Below are positions 1 to 9,653 of a stretch of 64,000 nucleotides of DNA, piece after piece. Numbering within the stretch: position 1 is the stretch's first letter; the number at the start of each line of letters is the position of its first letter. The DNA is from Thermogemmatispora carboxidivorans (GTDB lineage: Bacteria; Chloroflexota; Ktedonobacteria; Ktedonobacterales; Ktedonobacteraceae), in NCBI RefSeq assembly GCF_000702505.1, contig NZ_JNIM01000001.1, positions 2,790,001 to 2,854,000 of the forward strand, written 5' to 3'. Made by a program: the position numbers and the translations under genes. The notes beneath the pieces were generated by a model, which saw nothing but the letters and a program-made list of their open reading frames with translations, was not told the origin of the DNA and ran no database searches.

Positions 1-2697
1 CTCCGTAATCTGCTCCGGCGCCAGATTGGCCTCAGCAGGTGCCTGCGCCAGCGCCTCAATCTCGCCAGCATCCTCAATCCAAACCGCCTGCGCAGGCGCC
101 CTACGGAAGGCATAGAGCTGACACTCCTCTGCTAACAGCGCCTCCTCCTCGCCGCGCGTCGACGTGCGTAGATGGAAGCGCAGGCGGACCAGTAGCAGCG
201 TCGTGCGCTCCTGAACATGGCTGGTACGAAAGACCCCACAACGCCGCGCAATGCGGCGATTATTCACATCATCAACTGGATCAAGGGCCGTATCCAACAC
301 ATAGGCCGCCAGTCCCTCAACGAGCGGATGGGTACGACTCAGATAGAGCGTGCGCGGCAGCCCCATGCGCCGGAAACTGAGGCGGAGATGCTGACCAGTA
401 GGCCCGGCATAGCGCAGCAGATTGATGGCATCGCGCAAAGGCATAGGCGTCTCCCGTAGATCCACCTCCAGCACATCCGGCTCCCCGCGCGGCTGCTTTA
501 AAAAGGCCCCGTAGGCACGCAGCACCTCGGTCGTGAAGCGCTCCACCTCCTCGCCCGATCCGATAGCCGCCTGCACCTCGCGCAGCTCCTGAGCGACCTC
601 CTCCACCTTGATGCTATGCTGCGCGAAGAGCGTCCGCGAGCGGCGCTCTCGATCAGAAGCTGCCTCCCACTCGCGGTGGAGATTCCTCTGTTCCCCCTTC
701 AGCAGGTCCTCAAAGCCCGGCAGCAGCAACTGACCCGCATGCGCTCCGGTCAGGCTCTCATGCAAGAGCAAGCCCTCAAAGATGGCCTCGATCACCTGCT
801 CGGCATCCAGCGGCACCGGCACCGAAATGCCCAGCTTGGAGCGAATTTCCCGATGCTTCTCAAGCAAGACCCGCAGCACCACCCCATCGATCTGATTATC
901 CTCCCCAAAGAGCGTTATGACTTTCACCAGCGGGCTGACCTGCCCAAAGCGATCGACCCGCCCCTCTCGCTGCTCGTGGCGCGTCGGATTCCAGGAGAGA
1001 TCATAATGGAGCACAGCATTGAAATATTCTTGGAGATTGATACCCTCACTCAGACAATCGGTGCAGACCAGGACCCGCCGCTCGTGCTGAGCCAGTTGCA
1101 GGACCCGGCTCTCGCGCTCCGCTGGCGGCAAGAGGCCCGTAATGGCCGAGACCTCAATCGCTTCCGGCAAACGCTCCCGCAGCGCCCTCGCTACATACTC
1201 GGCAGTCGGGATGAAGCGGCAGAAGACGATCGGCTGATAACCATCCTGCACCAGCCCCTTGATCAGCTCAATCGCCTTTTGCAGCTTCGTATCCTGTTCA
1301 GAGGTAATAGCCTTGGCCTCATCCGCCATCGCCAGCAGACGACGTCGGACCCGCTGCTCTTCGCTGATGTCTGCCCCCTCCTCATCTCCCTCTTCGAAGT
1401 CGCTGCCCGGGACCAGATCGAGGCCCTCGGTTGCATCGCTGTCCAGCAGATCCAACACCGTATGGCGTCCGATCTGATCGGCCTCCTCTACGCTCTCGGC
1501 CCCGGCCACCTGGGCACGGCTCCGCAGCGTGGCCGCTGCTGCCGCCGGACTCGAGGCCAGCGAGCGCAGCAGGGCCAACGCCGACCACCAGCGCACCCGA
1601 CGCCGCGTCTGCCCGCCAGTAGGATCGCGCACCACCTCGCTGGCATAGCTGAGGGCTTTCTGCATCAAGCGTCGATAACTATCGGAAAGCCTATAAGACT
1701 CCAGATGGTCATCGCGCCTTGGAAACGGTGTCTCACGCTCCAAATACGAGCGAATATCAGCGCGTCGCCGCTGCACAAAATGCGCCGCCAGACGAATGCG
1801 GTGGCGCTCATTCTCCCTCCCACTGAGGTCCGGCGGCAGCTCCTTGAACTCCTCTTTCAAGAAGCCTAATAGCGAGCGAAAGGCCTCCTCTTTGCCGCTA
1901 TGAGGGGTGGCCGTGACCAGAATCAGGTGGCGATTTGGATCAGCCGCCAGCCCGGCGACCAGCTGGTAGCGCTGATGACGCGCGCTCCGCTCACTGCCGG
2001 GAAAGGCACAGGTATGGGCCTCGTCGACAATCACCAGCTCGGGGCAGGTACGCAGAAACTCATCGCGCCGCCGGTCCGCCTTGATAAAATCCAGCGACAC
2101 AATCACGAAGGGATAGTACTCGAAGAGCGAGAGGTCGCGCTCAGGCAGCCTGCGCTCTAGCTGAGCCACCGTGCTGGAGAGCACAAGCTCCGCCTCGATG
2201 TGAAACTTCTCGCGCAGCTCAGCCTGCCACTGCTCGGCCAGATGCGGCGGACAGAGCACCGCCAGGCGCCTGACTTCGCGCCGATCCAGCAGCTCGCGGG
2301 CGATCAACCCCGCCTCGATAGTCTTGCCAATCCCCACGTCGTCGGCGATCAGCAAGCGTACCGGATCGAGGCGCAAGGCCATCAAGAGCGGTACGAGCTG
2401 ATAGGGCCGCGGCTCAAACGCCAGATGGGCGAACGAGCGGAACGGCCCCGTACTGGCACGGAAGCCGAAGCGCACGGCATCACGGAGCAAAGAGCACGAG
2501 CGGTGGTTACCCCACTGGCGCGGATCGGGCAGCGCGAACTGCGCCGGCTCAACCGGCTCCAGCGGCAGATAGACCCCGGTGACCTCCTCATCGGTCCCTC
2601 CGAGGGGACGCAAGACCAGCAGATCGGCGCTCGATTCCGGCAAGACCACCCACTCACGCCCTCGCACCTTGACCAGAGAACCGACGGCGTAATTCAT
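1..2697 (-). CDS. SNF2/RapA-type helicase, C-terminus beyond window (DrmD-like)
   Basis: This is an open leftward frame that runs off the window edge, so about 899 residues are visible and the C-terminus is missing. The protein starts [20 protein letters not shown]. It then shows superfamily 2 motifs of the SNF2 type: motif I as DDVGIGKTIEAGLIARELL, motif II as VDEAH, motif III as LVTATPH, and motifs V-VI as DCLSEGINLQ and REGRVDRFGQ. Such ATPases translocate on double-stranded DNA, and relatives include RapA/HepA and the DISARM helicase DrmD. Its ATG overlaps the stop of the upstream helicase gene as ATGA, so the two are probably co-translated. Family assignment is firm. The defence role is inferred from the neighbours, and a plain RapA-like repair or transcription helicase cannot be excluded. 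Confidence 0.8.
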   Translation of the reverse strand, partial: MNYAVGSLVKVRGREWVVLPESSADLLVLRPLGGTDEEVTGVYLPLEPVEPAQFALPDPRQWGNHRSCSLLRDAVRFGFRASTGPFRSFAHLAFEPRPYQLVPLLMALRLDPVRLLIADDVGIGKTIEAGLIARELLDRREVRRLAVLCPPHLAEQWQAELREKFHIEAELVLSSTVAQLERRLPERDLSLFEYYPFVIVSLDFIKADRRRDEFLRTCPELVIVDEAHTCAFPGSERSARHQRYQLVAGLAADPNRHLILVTATPHSGKEEAFRSLLGFLKEEFKELPPDLSGRENERHRIRLAAHFVQRRRADIRSYLERETPFPRRDDHLESYRLSDSYRRLMQKALSYASEVVRDPTGGQTRRRVRWWSALALLRSLASSPAAAAATLRSRAQVAGAESVEEADQIGRHTVLDLLDSDATEGLDLVPGSDFEEGDEEGADISEEQRVRRRLLAMADEAKAITSEQDTKLQKAIELIKGLVQDGYQPIVFCRFIPTAEYVARALRERLPEAIEVSAITGLLPPAERESRVLQLAQHERRVLVCTDCLSEGINLQEYFNAVLHYDLSWNPTRHEQREGRVDRFGQVSPLVKVITLFGEDNQIDGVVLRVLLEKHREIRSKLGISVPVPLDAEQVIEAIFEGLLLHESLTGAHAGQLLLPGFEDLLKGEQRNLHREWEAASDRERRSRTLFAQHSIKVEEVAQELREVQAAIGSGEEVERFTTEVLRAYGAFLKQPRGEPDVLEVDLRETPMPLRDAINLLRYAGPTGQHLRLSFRRMGLPRTLYLSRTHPLVEGLAAYVLDTALDPVDDVNNRRIARRCGVFRTSHVQERTTLLLVRLRFHLRTSTRGEEEALLAEECQLYAFRRAPAQAVWIEDAGEIEALAQAPAEANLAPEQITE

Positions 2698-5600
2698 GGC
2701 TCCCTCCCGAAAATGTGTGGATAACGGCGACATAGCTCCCCCCACTGCTCCCGAGGGCCGAAGCGCAAGACCAGATAGCCCTGATCGTACAGCTCCTCAC
2801 TGCTCTCCACATCGCGGGCGGCGCGCTCGGCTCCAGCAGGCCCATCGCCGTCGACATAGATGGCCGCCGCAGCAGCATCCCCGTCATAGAGGAAATCAGG
2901 GGTAGCCGAGCAGTACGGCGGTTGCCAATGGGCGCGGGTCGGCAGGCGATAGCCCTGCTCCTGCAGCCAGCGCAACCACTCGCGCTCGATCTCCTCGCGG
3001 GCCTCATCCAGCAGCGCGGCAGACACCGCCTCTGCCGCAGTCGCAGCGAGCGCGGGACCCGTCTCCTCAGTCAGCACAACGCGACACGCTCTTAGTTCGG
3101 CCAGCAGATCACGGATACGAGCGCGATCCAGCAAGCGATGGTCGCGCTGATTGGCGTAGGTCATCAGACAGTAGTAGCAGGCCGCCTCACAGTCCTCGCG
3201 GGCGCGCTCGGCCCGGCGCCGATCCTCCAGGGTCTCGGGATCATAATGGCAGAGCCGCAGGGCCTCGCGCGCAACTCGTGCCAGCGCCTCCGGCGCATCG
3301 ACCATCTGGCGCAAGACTCCAGCTCCGCCCTCGGCAGCCTCGTAGAAGAGCAGTATCTGACGTTGATCGGCGTGCGGCAACGGCTCCGCAGCCAGCTCGT
3401 TATCTTCAAGCTGGTAGCAGATCTGAATGGCGCTCTTGAGCGCCGACTGCAGCGAGGCCATCTGCGCCACATCCAGCTCCTGCTCCGGCATGAAAAGCAG
3501 ACAGTTGCGGGTATCTTCGACGTAGGGAATGACGCGAATGGTGCCAGCTGGCAGGGCATCGGTCGGATCGCTGGCAATGGCATCCTCCTTGCCCCACTCG
3601 CCCGTTTCCTTGTTGAGCACAAAGCCGCGCATCGCCTCGTTTTTGCGCCGCAGTCGCCCGAAATTCATGCGCCAGAGCGTCGCCGACTGCCCGTAGGTCA
3701 GGTACCCTAGCGTCTGGCCGTCCCTCTCTATGCGTGCGACCATACGCAAAGAACGTCCGCGGCTTTCGGAGAAGCGCAGGGCGGTGTAGATCTCATAGCC
3801 CTCACGCAAACGCTCCTCTTCGTCGGACGTGATTTTGTCACGGCGTCGCGTCGAGACGTTCTGCAGGCGGAAGAGCTGGTCCAGGCGCCGGTTCAGCGGA
3901 CGCTGACAGGCATCGCAGACCTCCAGGCTACGCTCTGCTGCCAGCGGGTGCAGGTAGCCACAATGCGAGCAGAGGTAAGCCGAGGAAGTGATGACGCCCG
4001 AGCCATCGGCCTGCCGCGGCAGCAGCGAGCGATGGATGACATAGCGTGAGCCTTCGTGATAGATGATCGCCCGCGGCGCGAATTCGGCAATCGCCAGGAA
4101 GCGCGGACGCGAGAGATATTCATCGCGCTGCCTGGTACGGCGCGCGGGAATGTAGGCTGAGAGCGGCAGACGCGGGAAGTTATAGCCCGGCAAGAAGCCC
4201 TCGCTGGCGAAATAGCGATAGCTATAGAAGTCGGACTGTTCGACATTGACATCGCTATCGTGATCGCCACTGGTCAGTAGCAGCAGTTGTGATTCGGCCT
4301 CGGCGCGCAGGCGCTGGGCGATCTCCTTATCCTGGTGACTGCGCGAAGGATCGGTGATAATGCGGTCCTGGGTGTTGCGTTGGGCAAGCGCCGCACGGTA
4401 GAGGCCCCGCCAGCGTTCGCAGGCCTGATCGAAGCGCTGGGCGATGTGGCCTAACTCCTCATCGAGCCAGTTCTCGCTATACCAGCGCGCCTCTGCCAGG
4501 TCGCGGCGCAAGGTCTCCAAGACACGCGCTGCCCGCGCCCGTGCTCTCTCCCGGGCCTGCTCATCCTCCAGCGACTGACGCACATGAGCCTGAATGGTCA
4601 GGGCCGGCGGATCGCCGGAGAGGTCCAGCAGATCTTTGAGCGACTGACCCAGTGAGAGGCCCGTCTCGGCCAGCCAGATAGCGTGTATATGGGCCCGAAT
4701 CAGGTCTTCGTTGGTCAGGTCGATACGCGGCGGCGTCACCGCCCCCTTGACCATCTCCTCGGGATGGCGGAAAAAGTATTGATCGTGCGAGCTGCCAGTC
4801 GAGCAGTAGGAGATGATCAGGGCCGGCTGGCCGCTACGTCCGGCCCGCCCACTGCGCTGGGCGTAGTTGGCGGGCGTGGGTGGGATGTTGCGCAGATTGA
4901 CGACGTTCAGATCGGCGATGTCGATCCCCAGCTCCATCGTGGGCGAGCAGTAGAGGATCGGCAGATCCGCCCGGCGAAAGGCCTCCTCGCGCTCCTGGCG
5001 CCGTGCTGCCGGTACCTGAGCAGTGTGCTCCTGAGCCTGGATCTGCTGCAGGGCGCGAATATCTTCGGCGCAGCGCTGATAGAAGTTGACAAAGAAGGAG
5101 TTGACAGGCAGAGCCTGATCCCGCGGTAGCTCCAGGATGCGCAGCGGATCATGGTAGGGCGTGCGGCCATCGCCGGGGAGCCAGCGCATAGCTGCGGCGG
5201 AGAGCTGATAGCCGCGCCCCATCCCACGCTCGTCCTCCGTGACGGCCTCGACGAGGCCGGCCTTGCAGAGGCCAGCCAGCAAGTGGCGAATAATCTGCTG
5301 CCGGTCTTCGACGGTCAATTGCGGACTGGAACCCAGAGCCGATGCTAACTCCTGGCGCACGTAGCGCCCGAAGCGACTCAAGCCAGACAGATAGCGATTG
5401 CTGACGGACTCACGTTCATGGGTCCGGCTGCGCGGGTGGGCAAAGACGCGGCTGGCATAGAGCAGCTCCTCATCTTCATCCAGTCCCCAGGGCGGGACCA
5501 GGTATTGACTGCTCTGCTGCTTGATCTTCTCCTGAAAATGGGGGTCCAGATAATTCACTTTGATGGCCAGGCCGCGGCGCAACTCGTCGAGCAGTGTACG

Positions 5601-8027
5601 GCAGAGCTTCTGACGCACATCGGATGAGGCAGCTTGCAAGGCTGGATGACTCTCTTGCCAGAGCGCTGCATCTTTGCAGATATCGGGCAGATCGGGATAG
5701 TCAATGACCAGCAGGCCGCACTCCTCCAGGTTGGGAGAGGTAATGCGCCAGCCACGCTGGAGATCGCGATAGAGGCGGTAGCCGAGAACGTTGCGCAGAG
5801 CCTCGTCGGTTTTGAGGCGGACGCTATAGGGAGTATAGGCCGCCTCGCTGTTAGCAGCATACTGCGTCCGTTGCAGTTCGAGGGCCTCGAAGACGCGGAG
5901 GGTCAGGTCATCGTGCGGGAGGCCCGTTCCACCCGCTCGTTTGACCGCTTTATAGAGCGCCGCCCGTAAGAGGACCATCTCGACGAAATCGTTGAAGTGC
6001 CCGGCCTGCAGAGAAGCGTCCTGACGATTATCAGTGAAACTGAGCAGCTTGGCGGGCATACGCTGGCCTTCGGGCTGGTCGGCAGCCTGACCCTGACGGT
6101 CGCCCTCGCGCAGGTGGAGAATGGTCGAGAGCGAGAGCAGGGTGGTCGCCGTGCTGCGCCCTTCCGAGCTGAGGGAAGCCAGCTTGAAAAAGTCGTTGCG
6201 CTGAGAAACACTATAGGTGACCATGCAGCGCAGGCAGAAGCGGAAGGGCGTCGGAATAAAGTGGCAGAGCAGGCCCTCGCCCTCATGCTGGGCCAGCGTA
6301 CCATCGGGCCGCAGATAGAGCGGCAGCGGAACCGAGCGACGGGCAGACTGAATGACACGCTCTCGACCATTGACCACTTCCTTCAGATCACCCGGCAGAC
6401 GCTCTTCGATCTCATCCTTGTCAACAGGCCAGGCGCCTTCCTGGCTCAGATAGAGGAAGCCGATCTGACCACCACGCCCGGCCTTTCCCGCTTTGCGGCT
6501 GCGGCTGCCACCGCTATCCGTCTCGCTCCCAGCATCACCTTCTTCTTCGTATTGATCCTGGATATCGCGCGCGATCAGCGTCTGGTCGTTCAGCCAGCGC
6601 ACACAATAATACTCCTGGCCACACTGGCGACAGAAGACCAGCGGAAAGAGCAGCTGATCACGGCTGCCAGGCACATATTGCTGGGGCTGGAGCGTCAGAT
6701 GGCGCTCGTCAGGATGGGCGAGCGAGGCATAGACAGTATCGCCTTTACTGATGAACTGATGGAGGCGGAAGGCAAAGGGAGGGCTTCCGGTCTCGGGATC
6801 GCGCACCCGCTCGTAGCCTGCAAGGAGCCAGGCTTTAATCTTGTCGGCGCAGATCTCTGGCGAAGCACCGGTCAGCTGCGCCAGCAGGGCCGCCGCGCTC
6901 TCGCCCTCGCCGGCAATGCGGCGCGGTTGGGAGCGTACATAGTCGCCATGCTCGCCCTTGGTAATGCCAAAGGTTTCCTCCAGCCAGATGGCCAGAGGAT
7001 CACGCACGAAGTCCTCATAGCGCTCAGGCGGCCTACCTGCGGGATCACGGACACAGGCGCTCAGGCGCTCGCGGAAGGTCGGCGTAGAGGTATCGACCTC
7101 CTCGGTCACCCGCTCCAGGGTCTCGCCGATGACGTGCTCGGGTTGGACAGTCGTGCCGAAGATCAGAGAGGCCATCGCGGCGATCTTGCGCTGCTGCTTC
7201 TCCTGACCCTCGTCGCTGATGAGTGTGGCCGAGGTACCGATGCATTGCAGCGTCTGGCCGGGCGGCGTCAGCCTATCGCGTACGCGGCGCACGAGCAGGG
7301 CGACGTCGGCCCCCTGGCGCCCGCGATAGGTATGCAGCTCATCGAGCACCAGAAAACGCAGCCTGGCAGCATCGAGGAGAGAGCGCTCGCGCAGGCGCGT
7401 CATGATCAGCTCCAGCATCACGTAATTGGTCAGCAGGATATCGGGGGGATTCTTAATGATCTCGCTCCGCTCTTCTGCGGTCTCCTGACCGGTGTAGCGC
7501 CGAAAGCGCACTCGATGATCACCCGCTTCCAGGCCCAGATATTTCTCCAGCTCTCCTTTCTGGCTGTTGGCCAGGGCGTTCATCGGATAGACAACAATGG
7601 CCTTAATGCCCGGCTGGTCACGATGACGCAGGACGTAGTCGACGATCGGAATGATGTAGGCCAGGCTTTTGCCGGAGCCGGTACCCGTGGTAAGGACATA
7701 GCTATGGCCTTCAACGGCAACGCGAATGGCCTCGTCCTGGTGGTGATAGAGCTGCAGCGGATGGCCTCGTGGCTCCTGTATCGACTTGCCACGGCGGAAA
7801 ATACGGGCACAGTCGGGATGGAGTAGGCCCTCAGCGACCAGCTCGTCGATGGTGGCCCCAGGCTTGAAGCGCGGATTGAGCTGGATAAGCGGCTCCGGCC
7901 AGAGCAGCCCACGCTCAAACTCCTGCGCGACATGGTTGCGAATTCGGAGATCACGAATCTGGAGAAAGCTTCGGACATAGGCAGCGTAGTCGCCGATCAG
8001 ATGCTCGCGCAGCTCGAAGATGTTCAT
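2694..8027 (-). CDS. Giant DUF1998 DEAD/DEAH helicase with C-terminal nuclease-like domain (DruE/DrmA-DrmB/MrfA-like)
   Basis: The protein is 1777 residues. I chose the ATG at 8027 because a perfect AGGAGGT lies five bases upstream; an in-frame ATG at 8060 has no such site. A superfamily 2 helicase core comes first: motif [13 protein letters not shown] near residue 115, a DELH box near 230, and motif [13 protein letters not shown]. The C-terminal third has the DUF1998 signature, [11 protein letters not shown] followed by the cysteine cluster [15 protein letters not shown]. The last ~90 residues look like a VSR/DUF559-type endonuclease fold (TPDFLYDG, then AIYVDGDG, then GYLVLRF). Size and layout resemble DruE of Druantia or a fusion of DISARM DrmA and DrmB; MrfA-type repair helicases share the DUF1998 core but are much shorter. 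The gene is followed by the coupled SNF2 helicase and diverges from an McrBC-like pair, which supports a defence role. Confidence 0.85.
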   Translation of the reverse strand: MNIFELREHLIGDYAAYVRSFLQIRDLRIRNHVAQEFERGLLWPEPLIQLNPRFKPGATIDELVAEGLLHPDCARIFRRGKSIQEPRGHPLQLYHHQDEAIRVAVEGHSYVLTTGTGSGKSLAYIIPIVDYVLRHRDQPGIKAIVVYPMNALANSQKGELEKYLGLEAGDHRVRFRRYTGQETAEERSEIIKNPPDILLTNYVMLELIMTRLRERSLLDAARLRFLVLDELHTYRGRQGADVALLVRRVRDRLTPPGQTLQCIGTSATLISDEGQEKQQRKIAAMASLIFGTTVQPEHVIGETLERVTEEVDTSTPTFRERLSACVRDPAGRPPERYEDFVRDPLAIWLEETFGITKGEHGDYVRSQPRRIAGEGESAAALLAQLTGASPEICADKIKAWLLAGYERVRDPETGSPPFAFRLHQFISKGDTVYASLAHPDERHLTLQPQQYVPGSRDQLLFPLVFCRQCGQEYYCVRWLNDQTLIARDIQDQYEEEGDAGSETDSGGSRSRKAGKAGRGGQIGFLYLSQEGAWPVDKDEIEERLPGDLKEVVNGRERVIQSARRSVPLPLYLRPDGTLAQHEGEGLLCHFIPTPFRFCLRCMVTYSVSQRNDFFKLASLSSEGRSTATTLLSLSTILHLREGDRQGQAADQPEGQRMPAKLLSFTDNRQDASLQAGHFNDFVEMVLLRAALYKAVKRAGGTGLPHDDLTLRVFEALELQRTQYAANSEAAYTPYSVRLKTDEALRNVLGYRLYRDLQRGWRITSPNLEECGLLVIDYPDLPDICKDAALWQESHPALQAASSDVRQKLCRTLLDELRRGLAIKVNYLDPHFQEKIKQQSSQYLVPPWGLDEDEELLYASRVFAHPRSRTHERESVSNRYLSGLSRFGRYVRQELASALGSSPQLTVEDRQQIIRHLLAGLCKAGLVEAVTEDERGMGRGYQLSAAAMRWLPGDGRTPYHDPLRILELPRDQALPVNSFFVNFYQRCAEDIRALQQIQAQEHTAQVPAARRQEREEAFRRADLPILYCSPTMELGIDIADLNVVNLRNIPPTPANYAQRSGRAGRSGQPALIISYCSTGSSHDQYFFRHPEEMVKGAVTPPRIDLTNEDLIRAHIHAIWLAETGLSLGQSLKDLLDLSGDPPALTIQAHVRQSLEDEQARERARARAARVLETLRRDLAEARWYSENWLDEELGHIAQRFDQACERWRGLYRAALAQRNTQDRIITDPSRSHQDKEIAQRLRAEAESQLLLLTSGDHDSDVNVEQSDFYSYRYFASEGFLPGYNFPRLPLSAYIPARRTRQRDEYLSRPRFLAIAEFAPRAIIYHEGSRYVIHRSLLPRQADGSGVITSSAYLCSHCGYLHPLAAERSLEVCDACQRPLNRRLDQLFRLQNVSTRRRDKITSDEEERLREGYEIYTALRFSESRGRSLRMVARIERDGQTLGYLTYGQSATLWRMNFGRLRRKNEAMRGFVLNKETGEWGKEDAIASDPTDALPAGTIRVIPYVEDTRNCLLFMPEQELDVAQMASLQSALKSAIQICYQLEDNELAAEPLPHADQRQILLFYEAAEGGAGVLRQMVDAPEALARVAREALRLCHYDPETLEDRRRAERAREDCEAACYYCLMTYANQRDHRLLDRARIRDLLAELRACRVVLTEETGPALAATAAEAVSAALLDEAREEIEREWLRWLQEQGYRLPTRAHWQPPYCSATPDFLYDGDAAAAAIYVDGDGPAGAERAARDVESSEELYDQGYLVLRFGPREQWGELCRRYPHIFGREP

Positions 8028-8062
8028 TACTGACCTCCTGGAGCAGCTCGCCTGTGACACTT

Positions 8063-8068
8063 ATTATA
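8063..8068 (-). promoter_or_regulatory. -10 box for the leftward helicase operon
   Basis: On the minus strand this is a perfect TATAAT, about 36 bases upstream of the helicase ATG. No good TTGACA lies 16-18 bases further upstream, so it may depend on an activator or on the inverted repeat just behind it. Confidence 0.5.
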
Positions 8069-8071
8069 AAA

Positions 8072-8100
8072 CCTGATGTCTAGAGACACAGGCCATCAGG
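8072..8100. repeat. Inverted repeat between the divergent defence operons
   Basis: The arms CCTGATG (8072-8078) and CATCAGG (8094-8100) are perfect complements separated by 15 bases. The repeat sits just upstream of the leftward -10 box and 16 bases before the rightward -35, where a shared repressor or activator could bind. No regulator gene is visible in the locus. Confidence 0.45.
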
Positions 8101-8116
8101 TCCGGGTACATTCCAC

Positions 8117-8146
8117 TTGACGTTGACTCTGGCACTGGCCTAGAAT
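8117..8146 (+). promoter_or_regulatory. Promoter of the McrBC-like operon
   Basis: TTGACG (8117-8122) and TAGAAT (8141-8146) are spaced 18 bases apart, each one mismatch from the sigma-70 consensus. Predicted transcription starts near 8153, leaving a leader of about 67 bases before the ATG at 8220. Confidence 0.55.
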
Positions 8147-8219
8147 AGGGCTAGCATGGTTCACTTCGTGTCGAAAGGGCCTGACGTTAACAACTTCAGC
8201 CGGTGAGGCACTGCACCGC

Positions 8220-9653
8220 ATGGCCAAGTACTTCCTGCTCTCTCTGCCCAGGACAAGTAGCTACCTGCAGGCCATCACAGCCGGGCAGGCACGCTTGACG
8301 ATCCAGCAGACTCCCCCTCCCAGCCTGCAGGTTGGCGACCGCTGCCTGGTGGCCCAGCAAGATTCCTCACCGGGCGTGCTACCTGTGGTCCTGAGCGTCA
8401 TCTCCGTCAACAGCCCCGCACAGACGGCCACGCTCGCCGTGACCGAACGCTATAACCACGCCGCTGACTTCGATGCCTTGAACGGCACTACCAACCAGAG
8501 CAAGCCCTCCCGGAGGACGTTGGTAGCGGAAGAGGCACCGCAATACGATTACAATCCTATTTTTCTTTTTCCATTATCAAAAGCAAATTGGGAGGCTATT
8601 ACTGGATCGATGGGAGGATTAAGGCTAGAAGAGCAGGCTCTGCTCAGGCATATTCACAGCTATATCTTGGCGCGAGGCTACTACTTCGATCAGGAAACGC
8701 TCTATAACTATCACATCTGCCTGAAGACGCGCCCTTTCGTGCTCCTCGCCGGCCTCTCGGGGACAGGAAAATCGAAGCTGACGCAGCTCTACGCCGAGGC
8801 CCTGGGGGTACCGCGCGAGCGCTATCTACGGCTGGCCGTGCGCCCCAACTGGAACGACGACCGCTACTTGCTTGGGTATTTCAACACCTTGAGCGGCAGC
8901 TATATCAGTGAGCCGGCCCTTGACTTCCTGCTGGAGGCCAGTGAACATGAGCAAGACCTGTATTTCTTCTGTCTAGATGAAATGAACCTGGCGCATGTCG
9001 AATACTACTTTTCGCAATTCCTCAGTGCCTTTGAAGAGGAGCGTCCCGCCGACCGGCGCATCACCCTGGTCAGCCGGCGTCTCTACGAGGAGCGGAAGCG
9101 GCAGGGGCAGCCGCTGACGGTCCCGGCGGAGTTGCAGCTAGCCCCCAACCTGCTCTTTACAGGCACCGTCAACGTCGACGAGACCACCCAGCCGATTAGC
9201 GATAAGGTGCTGGACCGCGCCAACACCATCGAATTTTTCTCGATCGATCTGGACAAGATTCCGCAGCCCACGGTCCCGCCGGACCCCGTGCCGCTCTCCG
9301 CCCTCACCTGGCAGAGCTACAAGGCGCAGCAGCCGGATACCCGCTATCGTGAGCTGCTGCGCGCCATCAATGCCATTCTCAACCGAGTCGAGATCGGCAT
9401 AGGCTACCGTGTTGTCCGTGAGATCGAGCTGTATCTCGCCAACAGCGCTGGTTTGCTGGAGCCGGAGGTGGCGCTGGATCTGCAGATCAAGCAGCGCATT
9501 TTGCCGCGCGTGCGGGGGACGGAGGTCATAGAGGGCGTGCTGAACGAGCTGCTAGCTCTGACCCGTGATCAGCGGCTGCCGCGCTCCTACCAGCGTCTGG
9601 AGGAGATGAAAAGCAGGTTGAAACGCGATGGCTACACCAGCTTCTGGCGCTGA
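8220..9653 (+). CDS. McrB-like AAA+ NTPase with N-terminal PUA/EVE-like region
   Basis: The 477-residue protein carries an AAA+ module of the McrB type: Walker A AGLSGTGKSKL (around residues 177-187), Walker B YFFCLDEMN (248-256, D253 and E254), and the sensor-like stretch GTVNVDETTQPISDKVLDRA. McrB motors use GTP or ATP to translocate DNA and activate their McrC nuclease partner. The first ~90 residues contain PSLQVGDRCLV and could be a small PUA/EVE-type barrel that reads a modified base; this is a weak structural guess. The ribosome site is poor (GGTGAGG about 12 bases upstream). The last 26 bases overlap the start of the McrC-like gene, which indicates translational coupling and an obligate pair. 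Confidence 0.85.
   Translation: MAKYFLLSLPRTSSYLQAITAGQARLTIQQTPPPSLQVGDRCLVAQQDSSPGVLPVVLSVISVNSPAQTATLAVTERYNHAADFDALNGTTNQSKPSRRTLVAEEAPQYDYNPIFLFPLSKANWEAITGSMGGLRLEEQALLRHIHSYILARGYYFDQETLYNYHICLKTRPFVLLAGLSGTGKSKLTQLYAEALGVPRERYLRLAVRPNWNDDRYLLGYFNTLSGSYISEPALDFLLEASEHEQDLYFFCLDEMNLAHVEYYFSQFLSAFEEERPADRRITLVSRRLYEERKRQGQPLTVPAELQLAPNLLFTGTVNVDETTQPISDKVLDRANTIEFFSIDLDKIPQPTVPPDPVPLSALTWQSYKAQQPDTRYRELLRAINAILNRVEIGIGYRVVREIELYLANSAGLLEPEVALDLQIKQRILPRVRGTEVIEGVLNELLALTRDQRLPRSYQRLEEMKSRLKRDGYTSFWR

Noticed and set aside
616..1869. 417-residue rightward open frame in the first 2 kb
   Set aside because: It is antisense to the SNF2 helicase, whose motifs read cleanly on the minus strand; the rightward product has no domain sense and no ribosome site.
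5997..7826. 609-residue rightward open frame
   Set aside because: Antisense to the DUF1998 helicase; a by-product of GC-rich codon use.
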